A stretch of 25,551 nucleotides of DNA from Tubiluchus corallicola (Eukaryota; Priapulida; Priapulimorpha; Priapulimorphida; Tubiluchidae): the NCBI GenBank assembly GCA_030141605.1, contig JAQGDQ010001789.1:1-25551 (forward strand), written 5' to 3'. The notes below the pieces were generated by a model. It did no database searches and had not been told where the DNA came from. It worked only from the letters and a program-made list of their open reading frames with translations. The translations under genes and the position numbers were made by a program. This document shows, one piece after another, positions 17,101 to 23,327 of the stretch (positions are counted from its first letter, which is position 1; the number at the start of each line of letters is the position of its first letter).

Positions 17101-18204
17101 CCAAATTTCTTTAATTTTAAAGTTTAGTCGGAGTAATAAGATTGTGTCTGTGTACAACACTAATTTCATGAAATGAATTAGTTGAATCATTTTCTGCTAA
17201 CTTCACGTGATAGTCTTTGATAATGAGATAGGTGCTGGTCCTACTGCAGGTGCAGCAACGGCAATGGTTCTGCCGCTGAGTCCTGCATCATGGTTTGTAA
17301 AGTGGCAAATTTATGTGTCTACTATAGAATCAAGAATGTTTCAAGCAAGCACTTCCATATTGGAATTCTCTACCATTACAGGCTAAACAAATCAGGTCCC
17401 TATCAACATTTAAAACAAAATTAAATAAATTAGTTGTTGTGTTTTGTTTCTCTCGGAAGGCTCGTAGAGAAAACCAGAAAACACTTCGTCAAATTAAACT
17501 AGTTTATTAAGCGAGAATTCTACAACACAAAAGTATGAAGGAACGCGAAATGTTTACAGTAAACGTGAAAATCTGGAAAATGTTTGAGTGTATCCGAAAA
17601 TACAATTATACAAGGGAATGTGTAAGTGTGCGTCCGTGTGAATCTGTGTGTGTGTCTCTCAGCGGCCTGCTTCGCCTTATATAGGGTGCCAGGGAACATT
17701 CTAGACGTTTCTTTCTAGAACATTCTACAAGGTAAGACGATTATTCTAACCGAACATTCTACAATGTTCAATTTAATTCTAATAGATGCCAGCGTTCTCC
17801 ACAACATTAATATTAACCAGATATGAAATATTATCACACCAGTACGACAACATACACACTAATTTAGGATTTTTATATCCATGGTCATATTAATTAAATC
17901 ATAATTTTTAATATTTGTGCATAGTTGTAAATACGTTTGATTTTATTCGTCGTTACTTTCCATTACTGCACAGTAGTTAGATTGCACTGACACTGTTTTT
18001 ATTAACTAACACTGACTAATCATCTCTGTAAAGTGATTATCAATGTATTTTAATGGCAAATAATGATGATATATACATACATACATATGTGTGTGTGTAT
18101 TTTCATGTGTTGCAGATTCGGCACGGCAGCGTGATATTCTAGCCAAAGATCTTGAGATGCGCAATGGTGTGATTCTTCAAGGCACTGAAAGAAAATTGAA
18201 TTGA
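1147..18204 (+). CDS. KIF12: KIF12-like kinesin motor protein (5'-partial, 12 exons in window)
   Basis: Kinesins hydrolyse ATP to move along microtubules. The joined exons 1147-1231, 2090-2236, 3110-3245, 4299-4457, 5409-5489, 6723-6909, 7349-7466, 8052-8227, 9983-10090, 12669-12854, 16083-16285 and 18116-18204 keep one reading frame across every junction and end in TGA, giving about 557 codons. Visible motor motifs are GQTGSGKT (P-loop), [15 protein letters not shown] (switch I), DLAGSE (switch II), [17 protein letters not shown] and STLRYANR. After the motor come charged, probably coiled-coil exons and a polar tail. The segments [23 protein letters not shown] and [15 protein letters not shown] resemble vertebrate KIF12 as I recall it; this assignment rests on memory, not a search. 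The N-terminal motor part lies before the window. All introns begin GT and end AG, and most hold a tandem array or a mobile element. Confidence 0.93.
1232..2089 (+). other. KIF12 intron with an unassigned GC-richer block
   Basis: Most is plain AT-rich intron. About 1735-2075 is clearly richer in G and C, with open frames on both strands and no recognisable domain. It ends in TTAACCCTT (1995-2003) and the hairpin GGGGC-GATT-GCCCC (2011-2024). It might be an old insertion or a cryptic exon; neither can be shown. Confidence 0.4.
2090..2236 (+). CDS. KIF12: KIF12 motor exon (alpha2 to YLEIYNEQ)
   Basis: Acceptor tttttcttag, donor CAG|GTAAGT, phase 0 at both ends (49 codons). It starts [11 protein letters not shown], continues [12 protein letters not shown] and ends [10 protein letters not shown]. 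The last motif is the well-conserved S(Y/F)xEIYNE strand of kinesin motors. The acidic stretch after TGPED replaces the proline-rich loop I recall in human KIF12. Confidence 0.93.
2341..2735. repeat. 197-bp tandem duplication, two copies
   Basis: AACTGAAAAG(T/C)TTTG plus TACTTTCTGCCTCCTCATTC and CAGATCTTGTTTTGTCAAAG appear at 2341 and again 197 bp later at 2538, each running into a (GAT)n stretch. The second copy has the longer run of GAT. Confidence 0.9.
2418..3066. repeat. Long (GAT)n microsatellite block
   Basis: Almost pure GAT/GAC/GCT triplets over about 650 bp, interrupted by short unique pieces. The long Asp-rich and Met-rich frames here are artefacts of the triplet period. It fills most of the intron before the exon at 3110. 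Confidence 0.96.
3110..3245 (+). CDS. KIF12: KIF12 motor exon (VLDLL ... RGFYVENL)
   Basis: Acceptor ggttttcag, donor GAAG|GTTAGT, starts phase 0 and ends one base into a Gly codon. It encodes VLDLLNP, an IRW segment and [12 protein letters not shown], the strand pair after EIYNEQV in the motor core; KIF12 proteins have the related RGFYVEQL. The (GAT)n block of the preceding intron ends only about 43 bp upstream. Confidence 0.93.
3282..3396. repeat. 20-bp GGGCCC minisatellite, about 6 copies
   Basis: Unit GGGCCCACCAAAAATACGGT repeated with few changes, the last copy degraded. It begins about 36 bp after the donor at 3246. Each unit contains the palindrome GGGCCC. Confidence 0.95.
3481..3634. 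repeat. About 107-bp duplication, two copies
   Basis: GAAA(C/T)GCA..ATGTAAT(G/A)TAGGGAG then AAGTTTGTATG(T/A)CGGTCTGTCTG occurs near 3483 and again near 3590. Confidence 0.8.
3635..4240. repeat. Degenerate tandem repeat of about 75-120 bp, about 7 copies
   Basis: AAGATTTCTCCTCTTGCTTA marks copies near 3642, 3738, 3832, 3954, 4028, 4117 and 4205, each followed by an AATTACCATGTTTTGCTTTT segment. Copies are well diverged, so this is an old array. It ends about 60 bp before the exon at 4299. Confidence 0.88.
4299..4457 (+). CDS. KIF12: KIF12 exon with switch I and first half of switch II
   Basis: Acceptor tgttgtctcag, donor GCAG|GTTTGT, phase 1 at both ends. It carries NEYSSRSH (switch I, contacts the nucleotide) and ends in KICFVDLAG, so the switch II motif DLAGSE is cut after the first base of its Gly codon. 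The SEK half lies in the next exon, at the end of the 71-bp array. Confidence 0.94.
4690..5450 (+). repeat. 71-bp array: intron end + 3' splice site + first ~42 bp of KIF12 switch II exon
   Basis: The exon's first base falls at 4698, 4769, 4841, 4912, 4983, 5054, 5125, 5196, 5267, 5338 and 5409; the spacing is 71 bp, 72 once. Each unit has the exon head GTAGTGAGAAGGTGCGGGAG plus AGTAAAGGACAGGG, then TTCAAATATTGTTTATTTCC from the intron end. Copies at 4983 to 5338 keep the acceptor CCAG|GTAGTG. The four oldest-looking copies have CCAAG, CTATG, CCACG and CCAAG instead. Only the last unit leads into the full exon. Confidence 0.96.
5409..5489 (+). CDS. KIF12: KIF12 exon with SEKV of switch II; last copy of a 71-bp exon-head array
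   Basis: Acceptor tatttccag, donor TTAG|GTAATG, phase 1 in and out, 81 bp. It encodes [20 protein letters not shown] then RSLLVLG; SEK completes switch II and NNINRSL is a kinesin hallmark. This is the only full copy. Its first ~42 bp and its acceptor are repeated ten times upstream, but none of those copies continues past GGGA(A/T)CTCTT into [10 protein letters not shown], which makes this the functional exon. A MITE starts 12 bp after its last base. Confidence 0.94.
5501..5922 (+). mobile_element. hAT-like MITE with 8-bp target duplication
   Basis: The ends CAGGGGTGAGG and CTTACCCCTA are inverted copies (right end read inward: TAGGGGTAAGC). They are flanked by ATGTTTAG (5493-5500) and ATGTTTAC (5923-5930), 7 of 8 matching; shifting the ends by two bases gives a perfect AATGTTTA pair. 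C(A)GGG ends with 8-bp duplications are typical of hAT transposons. At 422 bp with no ORF it is non-autonomous. Inside, TTCGAATTGAATTCGAA-type motifs repeat near both ends. It lies in the intron after the switch II exon. Confidence 0.85.
5931..6722 (+). other. Rest of KIF12 intron, no feature seen
   Basis: AT-rich unique-looking sequence with one G-run (CGAGGGGGGGT near 6100). No repeat, ORF or RNA signature recognised. Confidence 0.5.
6723..6909 (+). CDS. KIF12: KIF12 exon [10 protein letters not shown] to STLRYANR (end of motor core)
   Basis: Acceptor ggtctttccag, donor AACAG|GTAAGT. Two bases complete the Gly of LVLG, then [28 protein letters not shown], a [10 protein letters not shown] segment and [12 protein letters not shown]. 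These are the alpha4-loop12-alpha5 microtubule-binding region and alpha6. SKLT is followed by Met where many kinesins have Arg or Lys. Confidence 0.94.
7038..7260. repeat. (GA)n microsatellite block
   Basis: About 220 bp of nearly pure GAGA with short GAGC, GGGA and GTGAC variants, in the intron between exons 6723-6909 and 7349-7466. The Arg/Glu and Ser/Leu frames on the two strands are artefacts. Confidence 0.97.
7349..7466 (+). CDS. KIF12: KIF12 exon after the motor: AKKIKSKP neck and helix
   Basis: Acceptor atttacag, donor CAT|GTAAGT. It completes the Arg of YANR, then reads [10 protein letters not shown] followed by [20 protein letters not shown] and NKYLRQH, a charged amphipathic segment of the type that follows the motor and is likely to coil. 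It ends on a codon boundary. Confidence 0.93.
7725..7890. repeat. (TAA)n microsatellite
   Basis: About 100 bp of perfect ATA/TAA repeats from about 7787, flanked by imperfect ATG/ATA/AAT triplets. The Ile- and Asn-rich frames here are artefacts. Confidence 0.97.
8052..8227 (+). CDS. KIF12: KIF12 coiled-coil exon (ends [15 protein letters not shown])
   Basis: Acceptor aaatttttcag, donor TTGAG|GTTAGC (a weak donor). It begins [20 protein letters not shown] and ends [15 protein letters not shown] plus two bases of Arg. Human KIF12 as I recall it has YGMLQEFMLENERL at the matching place, the best sign after the motor that this is KIF12. A dispersed SINE-like repeat begins at the donor. Confidence 0.92.
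8228..8455 (-). mobile_element. tRNA-derived SINE-like element, minus strand, abutting a splice donor
   Basis: On the minus strand, box A TAGCCTAGTGGTTA (8435-8448) is followed by box B GTTCGATAC (8379-8387), the internal RNA polymerase III promoter of a tRNA-like head starting near 8455. Beyond it, TTAGACGAGCACTAGCGTCT and ACAGGTGCTGTACC (both in + strand sense) match the repeat at 25219-25460 and the 39-bp array unit. The far end reaches the KIF12 donor at 8228. No clear target duplication seen. Confidence 0.72.
8548..8660 (+). repeat. Dispersed repeat, copy 1, with internal 36-bp duplication
   Basis: TTCCTCACTGTAAACATTAG then CAATATGCAACACTCTTCGA closely match 13808-13852. Here the segment from TTAGCAAT to GAAATGCTAA is present twice in tandem (8587-8658). 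A further weaker match to the second copy continues near 8830-8890 (GATAATGGATG). Confidence 0.7.
8966..9597 (+). mobile_element. Second hAT-like MITE, with 8-bp target duplication
   Basis: Left end CAGGGATGTTACCGAA and right end, read inward, CAGGGTTGTTGCCGAA match 14 of 16. ATGTTGGT occurs at 8956-8963, two bases before the left end, and at 9598-9605 directly after the right end, an 8-bp target duplication as hAT elements make. Subterminal ACCGAAA motifs repeat. About 630 bp, no transposase ORF, so non-autonomous. Confidence 0.82.
9586..9957. repeat. 23-bp minisatellite, about 16 copies
   Basis: The unit is GCAACAACCCTG + ATGTTGGT + CGA. The first part is the last 12 bp of the adjacent hAT-like MITE, the second its 8-bp target duplication. 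Variants have GATGTTGAT or CCCCGATG. It ends 25 bp before the acceptor at 9982. The 251-residue minus-strand frame across it is an artefact. Confidence 0.95.
9983..10090 (+). CDS. KIF12: KIF12 coiled-coil exon ([21 protein letters not shown])
   Basis: Acceptor tttttcttcttccag, donor CCAG|GTAAGA. One base completes Arg, then 35 codons containing [20 protein letters not shown] and ESIS, plus two bases of the next Arg or Ser codon. Heptad-like Leu spacing suggests coiled coil. The 23-bp minisatellite ends about 25 bp before this exon, so the polypyrimidine tract is squeezed between array and acceptor. Confidence 0.9.
10091..10580 (+). other. KIF12 intron, no feature seen before the SINE array
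   Basis: AT-rich intron following the coiled-coil exon donor. No repeat, ORF or RNA gene recognised. Confidence 0.5.
10581..10850 (+). repeat. 30-bp array of SINE heads, 9 copies of RNA polymerase III box A
   Basis: Units start at 10581, 10611, 10641, 10671, 10701, 10731, 10761, 10791 and 10821, period exactly 30. Each holds ACGGTTTAGTCTAGTGGTAA, which contains box A TAGTCTAGTGG. The last unit runs straight into the SINE body and its single box B. Units differ mainly at CCAGACGG/CCAAACGG and one AAGAATG to AATATG change. Confidence 0.96.
10821..11153 (+). mobile_element. tRNA-derived SINE with (ATT)n tail
   Basis: Box A TAGTCTAGTGG (10832-10842) and box B GTTCGAACC (10876-10884) stand 33 bp apart in a tRNA-like head. 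A tRNA-unrelated body follows, with the inverted pair TTTACAGTCGGC (near 11005) and GCCGACTGTAA (near 11056). The tail is a pure ATT run from about 11070 to 11153. It lacks a convincing target duplication, perhaps because the 5' side is expanded into the 30-bp array. Confidence 0.9.
11412..12600 (+). repeat. Dispersed repeat carrying a 39-bp internal minisatellite (about 26 copies)
   Basis: 11412-11570 matches 25219-25380: AAAATATTGAAA, then AATGACTTACGTGAAAGAAT and CTAGTTCTTCACTG. From about 11569 to 12593 the piece TTAGACGGGCACTAGCGCCT plus GCATTTC and CCATTCGTTAT repeats every 39 bp (40 in two copies). The first half uses ATTCGTTATTTAGACGG, the second ATTTGCTAGCTAGATGG, so two variants spread in blocks. 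The unexpanded relative at 25380 has one unit. The 238-residue plus frame here is an artefact of 39 being 13 codons. Confidence 0.93.
12669..12854 (+). CDS. KIF12: KIF12 tail exon, Ser/Pro/Thr-rich; two possible in-frame starts
   Basis: Donor AAACT|GTAAGT at 12854. Two acceptors fit the frame: cttta...ttagcag at 12668, giving [15 protein letters not shown], and accaccag at 12698, giving an exon 30 bp shorter that starts STPSS. A third AG at 12665 (TTAGCAG) would add one codon. The rest reads [20 protein letters not shown] and then a basic, proline-rich stretch. It joins in phase to the exon at 16083. No domain recognised; probably a disordered tail. Confidence 0.82.
13786..13935 (+). repeat. 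Dispersed repeat, copy 2
   Basis: TTTCCTCACTATAAACGTTG then GCAATATGCAGCACTCTTCG pair with 8570-8612, and TTGATAATGGATG near 13911 pairs with 8872. Same orientation as copy 1, with no internal duplication. Class unknown. Confidence 0.65.
14076..14146. repeat. 32-bp direct duplication
   Basis: CTTTCC(A/G)ACTGTATT(G/C)TGGATC followed by AAATGTGGAG occurs twice in a row. Confidence 0.85.
14197..14592. repeat. About 79-bp tandem repeat, 5 copies
   Basis: GCGGTAGAGTT starts copies near 14200, 14278, 14356, 14436 and 14515. Each continues with ATGAAACATACTACAGCAAC, GAGTAGTA and GTGTTTTTAACTGCCAC. Copies are highly alike. Confidence 0.93.
14622..14815. repeat. 37-bp tandem repeat, about 5 copies
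   Basis: GTGGTCAAGTTTGGTCTCCT then TCCTCCTGGTTTGTGA repeats head to tail right after the 79-bp array. Confidence 0.93.
15279..16002 (+). mobile_element. piggyBac-like MITE between two TTAA sites
   Basis: Read inward with the TTAA, the left end is TTAACTCTTTCAGGAC (from 15275) and the right end is TTAACTCCTTCAGGGC (from 16006 on the minus strand), 14 of 16 alike. TTAA duplication with C-rich inverted ends is the mark of piggyBac-type transposons. At 724 bp without a transposase ORF it is non-autonomous. It ends about 75 bp before the next KIF12 acceptor. Confidence 0.7.
16083..16285 (+). CDS. KIF12: KIF12 basic tail exon
   Basis: Acceptor catttatag, donor AGAG|GTAAGT. One base completes Leu, then [17 protein letters not shown], a Pro/Arg-rich run ([15 protein letters not shown]) and a Lys/Arg-rich end. 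Phase 2 in matches the exon ending at 12854; the intron between them is over 3.2 kb. No domain recognised; basic and probably disordered. Confidence 0.83.
16286..17429 (+). other. KIF12 intron, first part
   Basis: AT-rich. On the minus strand GGTTCAAATCC (16376-16386) fits RNA polymerase III box B, but no box A is clear, so it is at most a SINE remnant. TTAACCCTTTCATACCCG starts at 16412, followed by the hairpin GTATCCC-GT-GGGATAC (16432-16447). Nothing else recognised. Confidence 0.45.
17435..17806 (-). mobile_element. Solo LTR of an LTR retrotransposon, minus strand
   Basis: The 372-bp block is bounded by TGTTGTG and CACAACA, the TG...CA inverted ends of an LTR, with flanks TTAGT (17430-17434) and TTAAT (17807-17811), 4 of 5 alike. 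Read on the minus strand it has a TATA box CTATATAAG (about 17677-17685), then AATAAA (complement of 17503-17508), then the CA end: the U3-R-U5 order. Upstream of TATA lies a perfect three-part heat-shock element, TTCTAGAACATTC (17713-17725), with further GAACATTC copies at 17694 and 17752. No internal region is present. Confidence 0.82.
18062..18100. repeat. (ATAC)n/(TG)n microsatellite before the last KIF12 exon
   Basis: ATATACATACATACATATGT then GTGTGTGTAT, ending about 15 bp before the acceptor at 18115. Confidence 0.85.
18116..18204 (+). CDS. KIF12: KIF12 last coding exon with stop codon
   Basis: Acceptor tttcatgtgttgcag. Two bases complete Asp, then [20 protein letters not shown] and QGTERKLN, followed by TGA at 18202-18204. 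The phase matches the donor at 16285 and the segment is strongly helical. The terminal exon is short, with a long AT-rich stretch behind it. Confidence 0.82.
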
Positions 18205-19500
18205 AGTGCACACTGAGCAGAGGCCATTATAATTACTAGTCACATTTTAAATGATTTCATGTTCAAATTTGGATACCTTTTGTTCACATTCACATGGGGT
18301 TCACCCATTCGTCTTGAACTATGATCACCACGAGTTCTAGACACTTCCAAATGACATTTTCAGTTACACGAACATTACCTTAAAATTTTTGACAGACATG
18401 GTTGTGCCAGTTGATTTTGTCTTAATAATTTTCACGTTCTACTGCATAGCGGCTGGAATGCTCTATGTCTTTGTCTACAGTGAAACCTTTTTATACTGCC
18501 TACTTTAGGACTGTCATTAAAGGAAAACCTGACGATTGTGTAAACTAAGTTCAGAATAAAAATGTTCTAAAATATTGAAAACTACAATAGCTTATTTTAA
18601 ATCAGAGCTTAGATAAATAATAATTACCTCGGATACTCAAGTTTTGTTAAACTTTCAAATTTACGCGCGGTTCCGTGAATCTACTAAGATTGGCAGCGGT
18701 GCGTTTTTGTCACATTCGTGTGTCCGACAAATAGAAGGCAGTACCGTGATAAGCATGATCATGAACTGCACTGTTAGTTCCTGACGTCATATGATGTACA
18801 GCCCATTTTTCATGACATCATGCGTTTAAATAGTAACACTTACTCTAACGCGCTTGACACACAAGGGAAGATACCTACCATTGCACAAACTGTGGTTAGT
18901 TTCTGGCGTAAGCAATAGCTGTGTTCGGTTGCCATTAATTAACTTTCTTCTAAGCTAATTATTCAAATATGAGAAACAGTTGCTAACTTTTATAGGCAAG
19001 AAAATGTATAGTAAAGTAAAGGGGCAGTAAAGTAAAATGTGACTGAGTCTAAACAATCGTCCGGTCTTCCTTTAATATATACGTATCTATGCAAATTTGA
19101 GACGTTTTGCCAAAAACATTGCCATTAAGCGAAGTTCACATTATAACGATATTTGACTGTATTATCTTTCAGCTTAATCCCTCAAATAATTTGATTTTTT
19201 TAGTTTGATCGGTTATGCTAATTATAATAAGTTTGCAGAATCTTGGTTTGTTACTTAGTGACAGTTACTTTGTTGTTTAAAGTGATGTATCAACTAACTG
19301 TGATTTTTAGTGTAGTGTAAGTCTATTTGCGAAATGATATGTTTAATCTAGATGTATAATTTTAACGTAACGCAAAAATGCAAGTATTATCGACTTTTCA
19401 TATTATTGCCCAGTCTCGTAGTACGTCTGTGATACTTTTTATGGTTGTGCAATGTATGAATAATTATGTTTTTTTTTGTGCAACATAATAAACAATTCGA
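18205..19500 (+). other. Probable 3' UTR of KIF12 with two candidate poly(A) signals
   Basis: AT-rich, no ORF. AATAAA occurs at 18555-18560, about 350 bp after the stop, and again at 19487-19492. Either could end the transcript; the sequence alone does not decide. Confidence 0.5.
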
Positions 19501-19673
19501 ATCAAAGTTCAGTTTGTTTTGATACCTATTTACATTCTATTGTTGTTTTCGTAATCACTATCAAGTATTTTTATTTTGTACTTCTTAAAATTATTTAACT
19601 TAATGTTTACAATGTTAACGTACTGTTATTCATTTTTTTATTTGATCCAAATATTTTATTGTTATTAAACATT

Positions 19674-19976
19674 AAGGGTGAGTATCTAACGTTCGAGTTC
19701 GATTCCAACGAGTTCAAATCAGAATTAGAAATTCAAAGACATGTTCCTTATCATATCATTAAAACAATTGAAATTTCATGCAATTAATATAAATTAGCTG
19801 CGATTTTTGTGCACAATTTTTAAACAAACTATTGGTGGTTTTTCTGTAGAACAAAATCAAGTAATATACACGACTTAATAAGACTAAATTTTCACTGATG
19901 ATTTGAAAACGTGTTCGAAGATCTTTCAATCTAAAGTCGATTCGAATTTGGTTTCTGGTAGAGAATTTTCACCCTC
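19674..19976 (-). mobile_element. hAT-like MITE, inverted relative of the 5501 element
   Basis: Read on the minus strand it starts AGGGTGAAAATTCTCTACCA and continues CAAATTCGAATCGA, matching the left end of the 5501 element; its inner part also matches (TTTTCAAATCA.CAGT, GATTTTGTTCT.CAG, AAATTGTGC). The far end is AGGGTGAGTATCT. No target duplication is left, so it is older. It lies downstream of KIF12. Confidence 0.75.
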
Positions 19977-19989
19977 CCTACTACTTTGA

Positions 19990-20850
19990 TTATCATTATT
20001 TTTTCATTACTAGATTTGCGCTTTTGTTGTCTTGGTTGTTGCTACTCCATGTAAAACCTGATGCGCTGTATCGCTGAAATTTCTTAAGAAGATATTGCAT
20101 AGTGCCAGTCGCACGTGTTGAAATATTATATGTAGTGGTGCTGACAAGCCACTGGCATACTAGTGTCTAGTTTTTTTCTGGATTACTGCTGTGTTTACCT
20201 GTCTTGAGGGCAGTTTTCATTCATTTCTGAAGTCTGCCTGCCCAATGTCTACAATAGACGTAATGGGCATATGATGATGATTATGTAGGGTGCAGAGTAC
20301 GCCATTAGCCGAAGCACAACACAACGATGGTGAATAATTCTTGACAATTTACAAAATTATGTATGTATATATTTAATGTATTTTTTACAATAATACCATC
20401 ACTATTATTCACTCTATTAATATCATCATAACATTAAATTAAATATTTAATGCTTTAAAGAGAGAAACTACGCAGGGCACGTAGCTTGCTAACCTGTTTA
20501 CTTAGTAGAATTATTAGAATGGAACAATAATTATTTCTCCAAGAGCTAATGAATCGGATGACCTATTGCGAAGCGAACAAAATAAAAATGATACACCTTA
20601 AGCAAATGCTGGAATCGCCTAAAAGGCGGGCCTATTTCACTTCACAAAGGTTAATATTGAAGCCAAATTTAATATTGGCCATTCTACTAGCCCAGAATAA
20701 GATTCGTTTATTTTGTCAGATATATAGTAAATTATGCAACGCGTATTGATGTTTTCAGTTATTATTATTAAATGAACAAAGACAACGGACGCTGCCACCA
20801 TGGTTAACGACTCGATAATTTCTGTGGTTTCTCTCACCTCTCTCCACTTG
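19990..20850. other. Intergenic, no gene seen
   Basis: AT-rich spacer. GCCCAATGTCTA (near 20240) can pair with TAGACGTAATGGGC, followed by (ATG)n, which looks like the 3' tail of a SINE or LINE, but no body was recognised. Short frames here show no known domain. Confidence 0.4.
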
Positions 20851-20944
20851 TACGGGCAAATGATGAAATCGATTTCACGGGTTTTTCAACACTGCAGCAC
20901 CTTTACTCTTCTTCAACATTTACTTCACCAACTTCCTTGAAAAT

Positions 20945-22310
20945 GCTTTTCTTATAAAAGAACAATCATTGACATATTAAGATGATTTCAACAAATTTTC
21001 ATAAAACAAACAATCGTTGACATATTTGGATGCATTCAACAAACTTTCACTACAACGGCTTTTAACATCCTCTGTTGAGACTTCGCCTAGATTTTCTAGT
21101 CCTTTTATATTTGCTACAAGTAAATAAATGTTCAGTTGTGTCTAATTCACTATCGCACATGTGACATATTAAATTTCTTATAAACGAACCCTTAAAATTT
21201 GTTTTTGCTTTGACCATATTAAGTCTTAAATCCAAAATATTTTTAGCTTCTGCTTGACTGAATAATAACCCTTCTGTTCACATTTAGTGCTTTCCAAAAA
21301 TCTTAATTTTGAGCTCTTATTTATATTTTCACTGCATTTGTCTTGTATCACAGATGTTATTTTAAATTTTATGTATTTTTTCCACTGTGATTTCTTTTAA
21401 TGTTTCACATATTCCTTGTCGATATTAATTCCATAAATGTTTGCCATTTTTTCTATTTCACTATACCAATTATCACCACGCCTGTATTTCATCTGCTGTG
21501 CTATAACTTTGCTGGCTAACCTTTCACTTCCTGATATTAAACGAGTTCTATAAAACATAAATTTTTGTACCAAATATGTTCTTCACTTGGCAAAATTCCC
21601 AATTCTGATATTAACCCCCAGTAACTTGTAGTTTTCAAGTTAATTCTTCTTGACTTACCCTGAATACTTTCCAATTCTTCACGCTCATTTCTTTTCATGT
21701 GTGACCAAGTTTCAGAATTATAAATTAAAGATGGTATTGCAAGTGATTCATAAAGTTTTAGTTTTATTTTTACTGACATTAATCCTACATTATTCGCATT
21801 TGCCAAGGAGTTAATGTAGCTAATTTTGAATTTGTTCTGCTCTTTTCGCTTTTCACTTAACGTCTTGTAAGTGTTTTCCTCATTTAGCCAATCACCAAGG
21901 TATTTATAGCTTTGTGTTTCTCCAATTTCTCCTCTGCTAATTTCTTCTTTAGGTAGGGGAATTCTTTTTATTCTAGTCGTTTTTGTTTGCATTGAATACG
22001 TTTTTTTAACACTGAACTTTATTCTTTTTAATTCTCCTGTTTTCCCACAATTTTTAATCATTCTTCTAATTTTATTTTCATTTCCTATCCCTAAAATATC
22101 ATCTACGTACATCATCTTTCTATTTCAAGCTCAGGCGTTATTGTTTTTCAAGAGAATTTATTCTAGTTACAGTTACACAGCACAAAAGCGGACCTAAAAC
22201 AGCAACCTGCCTAACAGATTCCTTTATTTTAATTTCATTAGTGATACCAACTGGTGTGCCAATAACAGCATGTGCTACCTCATTTAAATTGTAACTCAAT
22301 TAATTCGTGA
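20945..22310 (-). pseudogene. 5'-truncated, decayed LINE (reverse transcriptase)
   Basis: On the minus strand a segment near 22200 reads VRQVAVLGPLLC, the RT motif before the catalytic site; a stop and frameshift follow, then the catalytic MYVDDILGIG at the start of a 192-codon frame (22115-21537) with KYLGDWL and a long alpha-helical part. Further frameshifts lead to CX2CX8HX3C (21166-21116, CHMCDSELDTTEHLFTC), the zinc-knuckle common at the C-end of non-LTR retrotransposon RT proteins. An approximately 48-bp direct repeat (CAATC.TTGACATATT at 20965 and 21010) marks the 3' side. Upstream RT and endonuclease parts are missing. Clade not determined. Confidence 0.85.
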
Positions 22311-23327
22311 CCTGTCTCGACGCGTCCTACTTGGGTTAGCTCATGTACGCCAATTGTCCTACTTGGGCCACTGTCCTACTCCGTTCCCAACAACACGAAT
22401 AACAGTAATTCTTGTTATTGTATATTTTTAGCCTTTCGATGACAAAATAATAACTCATCAGTGAAATTGAAGCAACTTTCTTCCCACAGTTGCATCTGGT
22501 TGCCAAATATTAGCTTGCTTCTTTTTTATTGTGCAATAATTATTATTTTGTTATGGCAAACGGAATAAACTAAACTAAGCTTCCTAGGTCGCTAGCGTGT
22601 AATTTTGTAATTATTTTTCTTTACGTATATATTTGTTAATTTTGCGGAGTTAATCAATTAAACTGGAAAAACCATCTAATTAACGAAGATGTCAAAGTAA
22701 AGAAATGGATGTGGTAAGTGTATAATAATAATAGTAATAGTAATTTTATTGTTCTCCATAAATTTACAATGATTTGACAATAAAATACAAACGAACATGG
22801 GAGAAAGTGTGGCAAAAAACCAAAGGTTATCGAGTCAACCACCCTTCTCAGAAAGACAGTAAACAAAAAGACGCTAATGACAGCAGAACACAACTATTAA
22901 AAAATATATAAACGTCCAGAAATACAAAAAAATCAAAAACCAAAAACCATGACAAATTTATGAACTACTAAGCAACTCATTGAAAATAACTCACAATTGT
23001 TTCTGAGCCAAATCATTATGTCCATTTTGCTGACTGTGTTCTCCTTTATAATACTAGCCATTTAAACTACGTAAAACACAAGAAGCTAACTAGTTAACAC
23101 TAACTGAACTTACCGAAGAGATAATTACATGATTTTAGCAGAAAGCTTAAAATATTATAAAACTGAAGTTGGTTTGATGTAAAATATTGCTGTGATTGGA
23201 GTTGAAATGGGGCAACCCGTTATACAGCGTGACAGACTAACAGCCATTATTTCAGCCACCTGTATTATTTGTAGATGCTGTTTTACTCTTTATTGCTGTG
23301 CTAAAAGCTTCTGCTTCCTGTCTCGTC
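22311..23327. other. Upstream region of the AOPEP gene; no promoter motif identified
   Basis: GTCCTACTTGGG-like motifs occur three times near 22328-22385. TTTTATTGT (22744) and ACAATAAAA are inverted about 30 bp apart. No TATA box or other core promoter element can be placed with confidence before the ATG at 23328. Confidence 0.4.
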
